From Chersky-840 sp050011815 (GTDB taxonomy: Bacteria; Actinomycetota; Acidimicrobiia; Acidimicrobiales; UBA8190): a stretch of 64,000 bases of DNA. The position numbers were made by a program, and so were the translations under genes. Shown here in pieces: positions 38,084-45,825 of this stretch (its first letter is position 1; each line of letters opens with the position of its first letter). The notes beneath the pieces are model-generated. The model made no database searches. It saw only the letters and a program-made list of their open reading frames with translations, and was not told the DNA's origin. The stretch is from positions 1-64,000 of the forward strand of contig JBEKIJ010000021.1 in assembly GCA_050011815.1 (NCBI GenBank), read 5' to 3'.

Positions 38084-38887
38084 GTGGGTCTGCCCCTCTT
38101 CCCGCCCGGGGACGACCCGGGCCCCGACTTTGCCGCCCTCATCCGCCACAGCGACCACTACCGGCCGCGGCCGGCGGTCGATGGGAACGGCGCCATGCCG
38201 GCGGTGGCGCACGGCACCACGGTGGTGGCGCTCCGGTTCGCCGAGGGTGTGGTGATGGCAGGAGACCGCCGCGCCACCGAGGGCAACATCATCGCCCACC
38301 GGGCCATGGAGAAGGTGTTCCCCGCCGACCGGCACTCGGCGGTGGCCATCGCCGGGGCGGCGGGCCCGGCTGTCGAGATGGTGAAGCTGTTCCAGACCCA
38401 GCTCGAGCACTACGAGAAGGTGGAGGGCGTGGCCCTGAGCCTCGAGGGCAAGGCCAACCAACTCGGCCAGATGGTGCGCGAGCACCTCCCCATGGCCATG
38501 CAGGGGCTCGTGGTCGTGCCCTTGTTCTGCGGGTTCGACCTCCGCCTGGGCGGGGGGCGGATCTTCACCTACGACGTCACCGGCGGCCATTTCGAGGAGG
38601 CCGACTTCGCGGCCACGGGATCGGGGGGCCGCGACGCCCGGAACACCATCAAGCTCGGATGGCGGGGCGATCTGGGCCGGGCCGAAAGCATCGAGCTGGC
38701 CGTGCGGGCCCTGTACGAGGCGGCCGACGAGGACTCGGCCACCGGGGGGCCCGACCTCGTGCGGGGGATCTTCCCCGTCGTGGCCACGGTCACGAGCCAG
38801 GGATACGACCGGCTCGCCGATGCGGAGGTGGCCCAGAGCTTCACCGCCCTGGTGCAACGACGCAGCCTGGGAGGTGGCGACTCGTGA
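38084..38887 (+). CDS. prcB: 20S proteasome beta subunit
   Basis: The 267-residue protease subunit has a 44-residue propeptide ending AVAHG, after which Thr45 (TTVVALRFAEGVVMAGDRRAT) becomes the N-terminal nucleophile. Asp and Lys partners are in GDRRAT and the AMEKVFPA region (Lys33-equivalent). GSGGRDARNTIK and the C-terminal half are typical. GTG 38084, five bases after pup. The stop overlaps prcA (GTGA). Confidence 0.95.
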   Translation: MGLPLFPPGDDPGPDFAALIRHSDHYRPRPAVDGNGAMPAVAHGTTVVALRFAEGVVMAGDRRATEGNIIAHRAMEKVFPADRHSAVAIAGAAGPAVEMVKLFQTQLEHYEKVEGVALSLEGKANQLGQMVREHLPMAMQGLVVVPLFCGFDLRLGGGRIFTYDVTGGHFEEADFAATGSGGRDARNTIKLGWRGDLGRAESIELAVRALYEAADEDSATGGPDLVRGIFPVVATVTSQGYDRLADAEVAQSFTALVQRRSLGGGDS

Positions 38888-39651
38888 CCATGCCCTTCTA
38901 CGTGGCGCCCGAGCAGGTCATGAAGGACCGCGCCGAGTACGCCCAGAAGGGCATCGCCCGAGGTCGGTCCCTGGTGGCCTGCGTGTTCGCCGACGGGATC
39001 CTGGTCGTGGCCGAGAACCCGTCGCGGTCGCTGCACAAGGTGAGCGAGATCTACGACCGGATCGCCTTCGCCGGGGTGGGCAAGTACAACGAGTTCGACC
39101 AGCTCCGGGTGGCCGGGGTGCGCCACGCCGACACCAAGGGGTTCGCCTTCAGCCGCGAGGACGTCGACGCCCGGTCGCTCGCCAACCTCTACGCCCAGTT
39201 CCTGGGGCAGGTCTTCACCCACGAGATGAAGCCGCTCGAGGTGGAGATCCTCGTGGCCGAGCTCGGCGTCGACGGCAAGCCCGACCAGCTCTACCACATC
39301 GCCTACGAGGGCACGATCACCGACGAGGACCGGTTCGCCGTGCTCGGGGGCGAGACCGAGACCATCTCGGACCGGGTGGCCGAGGCCTACCAGGCCGACT
39401 GGCCTCTGGATGCGGCCCTGCGGGGAGCCGTGGCCGCCCTGGCCGGGCCGGATCGGACGCTCGAGCCCGCCGATCTCGAGGTGGCCCTCTTGTCGCGCGC
39501 CAACGGCCGTCGCGCCTTTCGCCGACTGGGCAACGAGGAGCTCGCCGAGTTGCTGAGCGGCACCCGCAAAGCCCCCCGGGCCCCGCGCGGCGGGGGAGCG
39601 GGTTCGACGACCACCCCCGACAGCGACGGGGGACCCCTGCGCTCGGAGTAG
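38884..39651 (+). CDS. prcA: 20S proteasome alpha subunit
   Basis: The 255-residue subunit forms the outer, non-catalytic rings that bind ARC. It starts MPFYVAPEQVMKDRAEYAQKGIARG, the gating N-terminus of the family, and continues with GVGKYNEFDQLRVAGVRHADTKG. The C-terminal 25 residues (RAPRGGGAGSTTTPDS...) are disordered. GTG 38884 overlaps the prcB stop by four bases; an ATG two codons later is equally possible. Confidence 0.95.
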   Translation: MTMPFYVAPEQVMKDRAEYAQKGIARGRSLVACVFADGILVVAENPSRSLHKVSEIYDRIAFAGVGKYNEFDQLRVAGVRHADTKGFAFSREDVDARSLANLYAQFLGQVFTHEMKPLEVEILVAELGVDGKPDQLYHIAYEGTITDEDRFAVLGGETETISDRVAEAYQADWPLDAALRGAVAALAGPDRTLEPADLEVALLSRANGRRAFRRLGNEELAELLSGTRKAPRAPRGGGAGSTTTPDSDGGPLRSE

Positions 39652-39670
39652 CGCCGGGTGGGTGAGGCGG

Positions 39671-39925
39671 TCACCCCTCGCCGGAGGAGCCCTCCTCGAT
39701 CTCGTCGAAGAGCGCCTCCACCTGGTCGGCGAGCATGAGCTCTCGGGCATCGGCGGCATGGTCCACCTCGACGAGGACCTCGACCGGACCGGGCAGAGGG
39801 TAGGGACCGTCACCGGCTCCGCTCAGCTGGGTCAGGATGCCCTCGGCACCGAGGCGGGCCATGACGACGCGGGCCTCGAACATGGACCCGACCGTCGTCA
39901 GGTGGACCATCAGCGGCGTTGCCAC
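39671..39925 (-). CDS. Small DUF2007-like protein
   Basis: The 84-residue protein from GTG 39925 contains MVHLTTVGSMFEARVVMARLGAEGILTQLSG, GPVEVLVEVDHAADARELMLAD and an acidic tail, a ferredoxin-like alpha/beta arrangement like the DUF2007 putative signal-transducing domain. It lies on the opposite strand between prcA and pafA, and its start is 79 bases from pafA, so their promoters are divergent. Function unknown. Confidence 0.7.
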   Translation of the reverse strand: MATPLMVHLTTVGSMFEARVVMARLGAEGILTQLSGAGDGPYPLPGPVEVLVEVDHAADARELMLADQVEALFDEIEEGSSGEG

Positions 39926-39991
39926 CCGAAAAGGGTACCCAGCGTCGCCCGGTCCTGCCCGGGGAGACGCCGACACGCGCGGCCCCGGCAC

Positions 39992-39997
39992 TACCGT
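39992..39997 (+). promoter_or_regulatory. Candidate -10 element of pafA
   Basis: TACCGT is followed by seven bases (GGGTGAG) and the GTG at 40005. The same seven bases could act as a weak Shine-Dalgarno sequence for a longer transcript, so both modes are possible. Confidence 0.35.
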
Positions 39998-40004
39998 GGG
40001 TGAG

Positions 40005-41363
40005 GTGGACAGGCGGATCTTCGGACTCGAGAACGAGTACGGCGTCACCTGCACCCTGCGCGGCCAGCGCCGCTTGTCGCCCGACGAGGTGGCACGGTAC
40101 CTGTTCCGACGCGTCGTCAGCTGGGGACGGTCCTCGAATGTGTTCCTCGAGAACGGGGCGCGGCTCTATCTCGACGTGGGCAGCCATCCCGAGTACGCCA
40201 CACCCGAGTGCGATTCGATCACCGACCTGGTGGCGCACGACAAGGCGGGGGAGCGCATCCTCGACCATCTCGTCACCGGCGCCGAGGCCCGGCTGCGCGA
40301 GGAAGGCATCCGGGGCGTCATCTACCTCTTCAAGAACAACACCGACTCGGCGGGCAATTCCTACGGGTGCCACGAGAATTACCTGACGAGCCGACGCGAC
40401 GACTTCGCCCACTACACCGAGATCCTGATCCCCTTCCTCGTGAGCCGCCAGATCTTCGCCGGGGCCGGCAAGGTCCTGCAGACGGCGCGGGGGGCGGTGT
40501 TCTGCCTGTCGCAACGGGCCGAGCACATCTGGGAGGGGGTGTCCTCGGCCACCACCCGGAGCCGGCCCATCATCAACACGCGCGACGAGCCCCACGCCGA
40601 CGCCGAGCGGTTCCGCCGGCTGCACGTCATCGTGGGCGACTCCAACATGAGCGAGTACGCCACCTTCTTGAAGGTGGGGTCCACCAGCATCCTGTTGCGC
40701 ATGCTCGAGGATCCCGGCACGGTTCTGCGTGATCTCACCCTCGAGAACCCCATCCGGGCCATACGGGAGATCAGCCACGACCTCACCTGTCGGCGCAAGG
40801 TGCGGCTCGCCAACGGGCGAGAGGTGAGCGCCCTCGACATCCAGTCCGAGTACCTCAACCGGGCGCTGCGGTTCCGCGACACCCACGGGCTCTCGCCGCA
40901 GGAGGACCGCGCCCTCGACATGTGGGAGCACTGCCTCAAGGCCCTCGAGTCCGATCCGTTCACCTTGGGCCGGGAGTGCGACTGGGTGGCCAAGCATCAA
41001 CTCATCGAGGCCTATCGCGACCGCCACGGGCTGCCGCTGGGCCACCCCAAGGTGGCCCTGCTCGACCTGCAGTACCACGACGTCAACCGCAGCCGGGGGC
41101 TGTACTACCGGATGGAGGCGCGTGACCGCGTCGACCGGCTCGTGGAGGACAGCGCCATCACCGAGGCCATGAACCGTCCTCCCCAGACCACCCGGGCCCG
41201 GTTGCGGGGCGAGTTCATCCGGCGGGCCAAGGAGCGCCGTCGTGACTTCACCGTGGACTGGGTGCACCTCAAGCTCAACGACCAGGCCCAGCGGACGGTG
41301 CTGCTGAAGGACCCCTTCCGGTCCCACGACGAGCGGGTCGAGAAGCTCATCGCCAGTCTTTGA
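40005..41363 (+). CDS. pafA: Pup-protein ligase
   Basis: The 452-residue ligase (the same length as M. tuberculosis PafA) joins the C-terminal Glu of Pup to target lysines. It begins MDRRIFGLENEYGVTC with the catalytic Mg-binding Glu, followed by VGSHPEYATPECDSI, IYLFKNNTDSAGNSYGCHENY, SRPIINTRDEPHADAE and ends PFRSHDERVEKLIASL. A GTG at 39996 would add three residues. The neighbouring pafB-pafC regulators seen in mycobacteria are absent; lepB follows instead. Confidence 0.96.
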   Translation: MDRRIFGLENEYGVTCTLRGQRRLSPDEVARYLFRRVVSWGRSSNVFLENGARLYLDVGSHPEYATPECDSITDLVAHDKAGERILDHLVTGAEARLREEGIRGVIYLFKNNTDSAGNSYGCHENYLTSRRDDFAHYTEILIPFLVSRQIFAGAGKVLQTARGAVFCLSQRAEHIWEGVSSATTRSRPIINTRDEPHADAERFRRLHVIVGDSNMSEYATFLKVGSTSILLRMLEDPGTVLRDLTLENPIRAIREISHDLTCRRKVRLANGREVSALDIQSEYLNRALRFRDTHGLSPQEDRALDMWEHCLKALESDPFTLGRECDWVAKHQLIEAYRDRHGLPLGHPKVALLDLQYHDVNRSRGLYYRMEARDRVDRLVEDSAITEAMNRPPQTTRARLRGEFIRRAKERRRDFTVDWVHLKLNDQAQRTVLLKDPFRSHDERVEKLIASL

Positions 41364-41413
41364 GGGCTGGTGGGGGCCATTAATGGGGTGGGGTCAACTA
41401 GCCTCGTAATTTC

Positions 41414-42187
41414 GTGACCCCTGATCGGCCTGACGCGCCGCCTTCATCGAGTTCGCTCGACGGCCTGTGGCTGCGCGGCTCGGCTCCGGTGACGACGGCT
41501 CCGGTGACGACGGCTCCGGTCAGCGCGTGGACGATCGCGGCGCCCTCCCCGCCCGCCCCCTTTCTGACAGATCCCGACGCGCAGGCGGCGGCGCCGGGGC
41601 AGGACATGCGACCCACCTGGGAGCGGCCCCCGGGGACCCGGCCGCCGACGCACAAGGGCAACCGGGGGAGCCGGTGGCTCATCGAGTGGGCGGTCGTGCT
41701 CATCGTGGCGGTCCTCGTGGCGGTGGGCATCCGCACCTTCGTGGTGCAGACCTTCTTCATCCCCTCGGCGTCGATGGAGCCCACCCTCATGGTGGGGGAC
41801 CGGATCCTGGTCGACAAGATCAGCTACCACCTCCACGCCGTGCACCGGGGCGACATCGTGGTCTTCGCCACGCCGCCGGGCGAGGACGCCGGGCCCAATG
41901 TGAAGGACCTCGTCAAGCGCGTCATCGGCCTGCCCGGTGAGACCATCTCGTCGGCCGGAGGCCAGGTGGTGATCAACGGCAAGCCGCTCAAAGAGCCCTG
42001 GCTCGTCCCCGGCGTGGTGACCACGGGGATCAACACCCAGAAGATCCCGGCCGGGGAGTACTTCGTCATGGGGGACAACCGTTCGGACTCCCAAGACAGC
42101 CGGTTCTTCGGCCCCATCAAGGGCTCGCTCATCGTGGGTCGGGTGGTGGTCAAGATCTGGCCCCTCACGTCGTTCCACTTCTATTGA
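41414..42187 (+). CDS. lepB: Signal peptidase I
   Basis: The 257-residue membrane protease cleaves Sec and Tat signal peptides. A long cytoplasmic Pro/Ser-rich N-terminus, with an APVTT repeat, precedes one membrane segment (WAVVLIVAVLVAVGIRTFVV). The catalytic Ser lies in IPSASMEPTLMVGD and the Lys in DLVKRVIGLPGE; the conserved GDNRSDSQDSRFFGPI follows. GTG 41414. It is placed before tatB-tatC, so export and processing genes are grouped. Confidence 0.94.
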   Translation: MTPDRPDAPPSSSSLDGLWLRGSAPVTTAPVTTAPVSAWTIAAPSPPAPFLTDPDAQAAAPGQDMRPTWERPPGTRPPTHKGNRGSRWLIEWAVVLIVAVLVAVGIRTFVVQTFFIPSASMEPTLMVGDRILVDKISYHLHAVHRGDIVVFATPPGEDAGPNVKDLVKRVIGLPGETISSAGGQVVINGKPLKEPWLVPGVVTTGINTQKIPAGEYFVMGDNRSDSQDSRFFGPIKGSLIVGRVVVKIWPLTSFHFY

Positions 42188-42278
42188 TCCACCCCAGCCC
42201 GGCGCCCCCGCGGCGCTGACCCGTCCCCGGGGCCTCCGGCCGTTGCCCGGAGGCCAGGGGTCGTAGACTCGGGGCGAA

Positions 42279-42815
42279 ATGTTGTCGCTCAGCCCGGCGA
42301 AACTGCTGGTCATCCTCGTCATCGCGCTCATCGTGCTGGGGCCCGAGAAGCTCCCCCAGGTGGCGCGGCAGATCGGCGCGGCGTGGCACGACCTGCGCCA
42401 GTGGCGGAGCCGGATCGAGAGCGAGGTCCGAGGGGCGTTCCCCGACCTGCCTCCCACCCACGAGGTCGCCACCATCGTGCGCTCCCCGTTGGCCTTCCTC
42501 GACCGCCTCGCCGATGAGCACGAAAAGGCCTTGAGCGAGGAGCCCACCGCCTCGGCCGAGGCGACCGATCCCTCTCCTGGCATCGGGCCGGGCCCTCCGG
42601 GCGAGGGGGCGGGGACAGCGGCGGGGGAGCCCGAACCGGGCCCACCGGCGGCGTCGAACGGGTCGGTGGGGCACAACGGATCGGTGGCGACGAACGGGTC
42701 GGTGGGGCACAACGGATCGGGCGGGGGCGTGTCGTCCCCGGTGGGGCCGGCCGAGGCCCCGGTGGAGCGCTCCGGTGCCTTCCCTGCCGTGCCCGACGAC
42801 CCCAGCATGAACTGA
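42279..42815 (+). CDS. tatB: Sec-independent translocase subunit, TatA/TatB type
   Basis: The 178-residue protein has the N-terminal membrane helix with hinge (SPAKLLVILVIALIVLGPEKLPQVARQIGA) and amphipathic helix typical of TatA/B; the Glu before the hinge Pro (LGPEKLP) and length favour TatB. The C-terminal half is disordered, Pro/Gly-rich, and contains NGSVGHNGSVATNGSVGHNG repeats encoded by two 36-bp DNA copies. It precedes tatC by 21 bases. TatA function may be supplied elsewhere. Confidence 0.87.
   Translation: MLSLSPAKLLVILVIALIVLGPEKLPQVARQIGAAWHDLRQWRSRIESEVRGAFPDLPPTHEVATIVRSPLAFLDRLADEHEKALSEEPTASAEATDPSPGIGPGPPGEGAGTAAGEPEPGPPAASNGSVGHNGSVATNGSVGHNGSGGGVSSPVGPAEAPVERSGAFPAVPDDPSMN
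42657..42721. repeat. Two near-identical 36-bp repeats inside tatB
   Basis: Copies start at 42657 and 42693 (AACGGGTCGGTGGGGCACAA...). The second copy is cut short after about 29 bases. They encode the Asn-Gly-Ser-Val repeats in the disordered tail of TatB, a region tolerant of length change. Confidence 0.85.
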
Positions 42816-42836
42816 CCGGCGCCGCCGATCCCCGCC

Positions 42837-43601
42837 ATGGCCACCCGCCTCCGAATTCCTTTCCGGCGCAGCTCGACGCGCCCCTCGGCCGACGCCATGA
42901 CCCTCGGGGAGCACCTGGCCGAGCTCCGGCGGCGGGTGGTCATCTCGGTGTTCGCCTTCGCGGTCGGCGCCACCGTGGCGTTCATCATCTACCCCCAGAT
43001 CCTGCACTTCCTCCAAGCCCCCTACTGCCGGGTGGTGGGGCGGGGCCACAGCTGCAGCCTGTACGTGACAGCCCCGCTCGACGGGTTGTCGCTGCGCATC
43101 AAGTTGTCGACCTACGGGGGGATGTTCCTGGCCTCACCGGTGTACCTGTGGGAGTTGTGGCGGTTCATCACGCCGGGCCTGCACGCCAACGAGAAGCGGT
43201 ACGCGGTGCCGTTCGTGGTGTCGTCCATCGTGCTCTTCGCCTTCGGCGCCTACCTGGCGTTCGTGGCCTTCCCCCACGCGCTGGTGTTCCTGCAGAACAT
43301 CGGGGGCCCCACGCTGAAGCAGATCTACAACCCCAACAGCTATCTGGGCCTGATCGTGGCCCTCATGCTGGTGTTCGGGCTCACCTTCGAGTTCCCGGTC
43401 ATCTTGGTGTCGCTCGAGCTCGTCGGCGTCCTGACGCCGCGGCGGCTGGCGTCGGTGCGGCGCTGGGCCATCGTGGGCATCGTCGTGTTCGCGGCGGTCA
43501 TCACGCCCAGCGGGGACCCGTTCTCCATGCTGGCACTGGCGGTGCCGATGTACGTCTTCTACGAGGCGTCCATCCTGATCGGCAGGTTCCTGCATCGTTG
43601 A
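42837..43601 (+). CDS. tatC: Tat translocase subunit TatC
   Basis: The 254-residue six-helix protein is the twin-arginine signal receptor. It carries MTLGEHLAELRRRVVISVFAF, the first-loop region, FLASPVYLWELWRFITPGLHANEKRY and the GLTFEFPVILVSLELVGVLTP segment, all standard. ATG 42837. The helicase gene begins 13 bases after its stop, as in mycobacteria (tatC-helY). Confidence 0.95.
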   Translation: MATRLRIPFRRSSTRPSADAMTLGEHLAELRRRVVISVFAFAVGATVAFIIYPQILHFLQAPYCRVVGRGHSCSLYVTAPLDGLSLRIKLSTYGGMFLASPVYLWELWRFITPGLHANEKRYAVPFVVSSIVLFAFGAYLAFVAFPHALVFLQNIGGPTLKQIYNPNSYLGLIVALMLVFGLTFEFPVILVSLELVGVLTPRRLASVRRWAIVGIVVFAAVITPSGDPFSMLALAVPMYVFYEASILIGRFLHR

Positions 43602-43614
43602 GCCGCGACGTCCG

Positions 43615-45717
43615 GTGACCGCCGGTCCGGGAGCCGACGACACCACCAGAGCCTCGATGCTGGCGCGCCTGGGGTTCCCCCTCGACCCCTTCCAGGGCGC
43701 CGCCTGCGACGCCCTCGACGAGGGGCGGTCGGTCCTCGTGTCCGCCCCCACGGGTTCGGGCAAGACCGTGGTGGCCGACTACGCCGTGGCCCGGGCGCGC
43801 GCCGCGGGCCGGCGGGCCTTCTACACGACGCCGCTCAAGGCGTTGTCCAATCAGAAGTTCGCCGAATTGGCCGAGGTGTACGGAGCCGACGCGGTGGGAC
43901 TGCTCACCGGTGACGTCTCGCACCGGCCCGACGCGGCGATCGTCGTCATGACGACCGAGGTCCTGCGGAACATGCTCTTCGCCCGGTCCCCGCAACTGGC
44001 CGGGCTCGGCCTCGTCGTGCTCGACGAGGTGCACTACCTCCAGGACCCCTACCGGGGGTCGGTGTGGGAGGAAGTGATCATCCTCACCGATCCCGAGGTG
44101 GTGTTCGTCTGTCTGTCGGCGACGGTGTCCAATGCGGCCGAGTTCGGCGCGTGGCTGCGGGCGGTGCGCGGCCCCACCGAGGTGATCGTCGAGACGCACC
44201 GTCCCGTGGAGTTGGTGAACCACGTGGCCATCGCCGAGAAGGGGAGCCGTCGCGTCGACCTGGTGCCGTTGCTGCAAAAGCGCAAGGTCCACCCCCAGGC
44301 GCGGGCGCTCGACGAGCGCATGGCCCGGTTGGCCCGGCGTCCCGGGGGCGTCCGCCACTCCCGGCTGGCGAGCCCCCGGCGCAGCGAGCTCCTCGAAGCG
44401 CTCGACGACCTGAGCATGCTGCCGGCGATCGTCTTCATCTTCTCGCGCGCCGCTTGCGACGACGCCGTGGCCCAGTGCCTGGGAGACGGCATGCGCCTCA
44501 CCAGTGCCGAGGAGCGCGCCGAGATCCGGCGCCGGTGCGAGGAGCACACCGAGGGGCTGCCCGACGAGGAGCTGCGCGTCCTCGGCTACGGGCCCTGGGT
44601 GGCCGGACTCGAGGCCGGCCTGGGGTCGCACCACGCCGGCCTGATCCCGGCATTCCGACAGGCCGTGGAGGACTGCTTCTCGTCGAACCTGTTGCGGGTG
44701 GTCTTCGCCACCGAGACGCTGTCGCTCGGGATCAACATGCCGGCCCGCACCGTCGTGATCGAGCGGCTCACCAAGATCCGCGAGCACGGGCGCAGCGGCC
44801 TCTCCTCGGGGGAGTACGCCCAGATGACCGGTCGGGCCGGGCGCCGCGGCCTCGACTCGGTCGGCCACGCCGTGGTGGTGTGGTCGCCGCAGGTGTCGAT
44901 GTCGGGTGTCGCCGCGCTGGCCACCTCCGCGCCCCCCGATCTCCGGTCGTCGTTCCGGCCCACCTACAACCTGGCCGTGAACCTGGTGCGCCGTTACCGC
45001 GCCGATCAGGCGCACTTCATCTTGGACCGGTCCTTCGCGCAGTTCCTCGACAGTCGGCATCACCACGCCCTGTCGGAGCGCCTCGACCGGGGGCTGGCCC
45101 TGCTCGAGCGCTTCGGGTACGTCGACCGAGAGGCCTGGCGCCTGACGGCGCGCGGGGCGGTCCTGGCCGGGATCTACCACGAGTCGGACCTCCTCGTGGC
45201 CGAGGCGCTGTGCCAAGGGCTCTTCGACGGGCTCGACCCGCCCGAGCTCGCCGCGGTGGTCTCGGCGTGCACGTTCGAGTCGCGACCGGGGCGGGCGCCG
45301 CTCGTGTCGCGTCCACCCCAGGCCCTGCGGGCCCGCCTCGGTTCGCTGGCCGCGGTGGGCGAGGAGCTGCGCGACGAGGAGGAGGCCACCCACCTGCCCC
45401 GCACGCGCCCTCCCGACGACGCCTTCGCCGACGTCGCCTGGCGCTGGGCGAGGGGGCAGCGCCTCGACCACGTGCTCGAGCGGGCCGAGCTCGCCCCCGG
45501 GGACTTCGTGCGCAACGTCAAGCAACTCATCGACCTCCTGCGCCAGCTGGCGGTGGTGGGCCGACCCGAGACGGCGGCCTCGGCCCGTCTCGCCGCCGCC
45601 CTGCTCCAGCGGGGCGTGGTGGCCGCCGCCGCGGGCCCGACCGTGGCCCTCGACGACGATCCGGAGCCGCCACCGCCGGCCGCCGGTGCGGCATCTCCGG
45701 ACCCCGGGGCGCGCTGA
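43615..45717 (+). CDS. helY: DExH-box RNA helicase, HelY/Mtr4-like
   Basis: The 700-residue helicase shows motif I SAPTGSGKTVVADYA, LKALSNQKF, DEVHYLQDPYRG (DEVH), SATVSNAAEFG, HHAGLIPAFRQAVED, ATETLSLGINMPARTVVIE and QMTGRAGRRGLDSVG, then a C-terminal region of Ski2/Mtr4 type. It is shorter than mycobacterial HelY (about 900), mainly in the C-terminal part. It probably remodels structured RNA. GTG 43615. A Pro/Ala-rich tail ends the protein. Confidence 0.92.
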   Translation: MTAGPGADDTTRASMLARLGFPLDPFQGAACDALDEGRSVLVSAPTGSGKTVVADYAVARARAAGRRAFYTTPLKALSNQKFAELAEVYGADAVGLLTGDVSHRPDAAIVVMTTEVLRNMLFARSPQLAGLGLVVLDEVHYLQDPYRGSVWEEVIILTDPEVVFVCLSATVSNAAEFGAWLRAVRGPTEVIVETHRPVELVNHVAIAEKGSRRVDLVPLLQKRKVHPQARALDERMARLARRPGGVRHSRLASPRRSELLEALDDLSMLPAIVFIFSRAACDDAVAQCLGDGMRLTSAEERAEIRRRCEEHTEGLPDEELRVLGYGPWVAGLEAGLGSHHAGLIPAFRQAVEDCFSSNLLRVVFATETLSLGINMPARTVVIERLTKIREHGRSGLSSGEYAQMTGRAGRRGLDSVGHAVVVWSPQVSMSGVAALATSAPPDLRSSFRPTYNLAVNLVRRYRADQAHFILDRSFAQFLDSRHHHALSERLDRGLALLERFGYVDREAWRLTARGAVLAGIYHESDLLVAEALCQGLFDGLDPPELAAVVSACTFESRPGRAPLVSRPPQALRARLGSLAAVGEELRDEEEATHLPRTRPPDDAFADVAWRWARGQRLDHVLERAELAPGDFVRNVKQLIDLLRQLAVVGRPETAASARLAAALLQRGVVAAAAGPTVALDDDPEPPPPAAGAASPDPGAR

Positions 45718-45825
45718 CGGGCTGGGGGTCACGGGCTCTCGGACACCGCCGCGTCGGGCTCTCGGGGCAGGGAAATGGGGGGTCCGCCACCCCGGCGTCG
45801 AGCCGGTCGTAGTGTTGCCGGGGCC

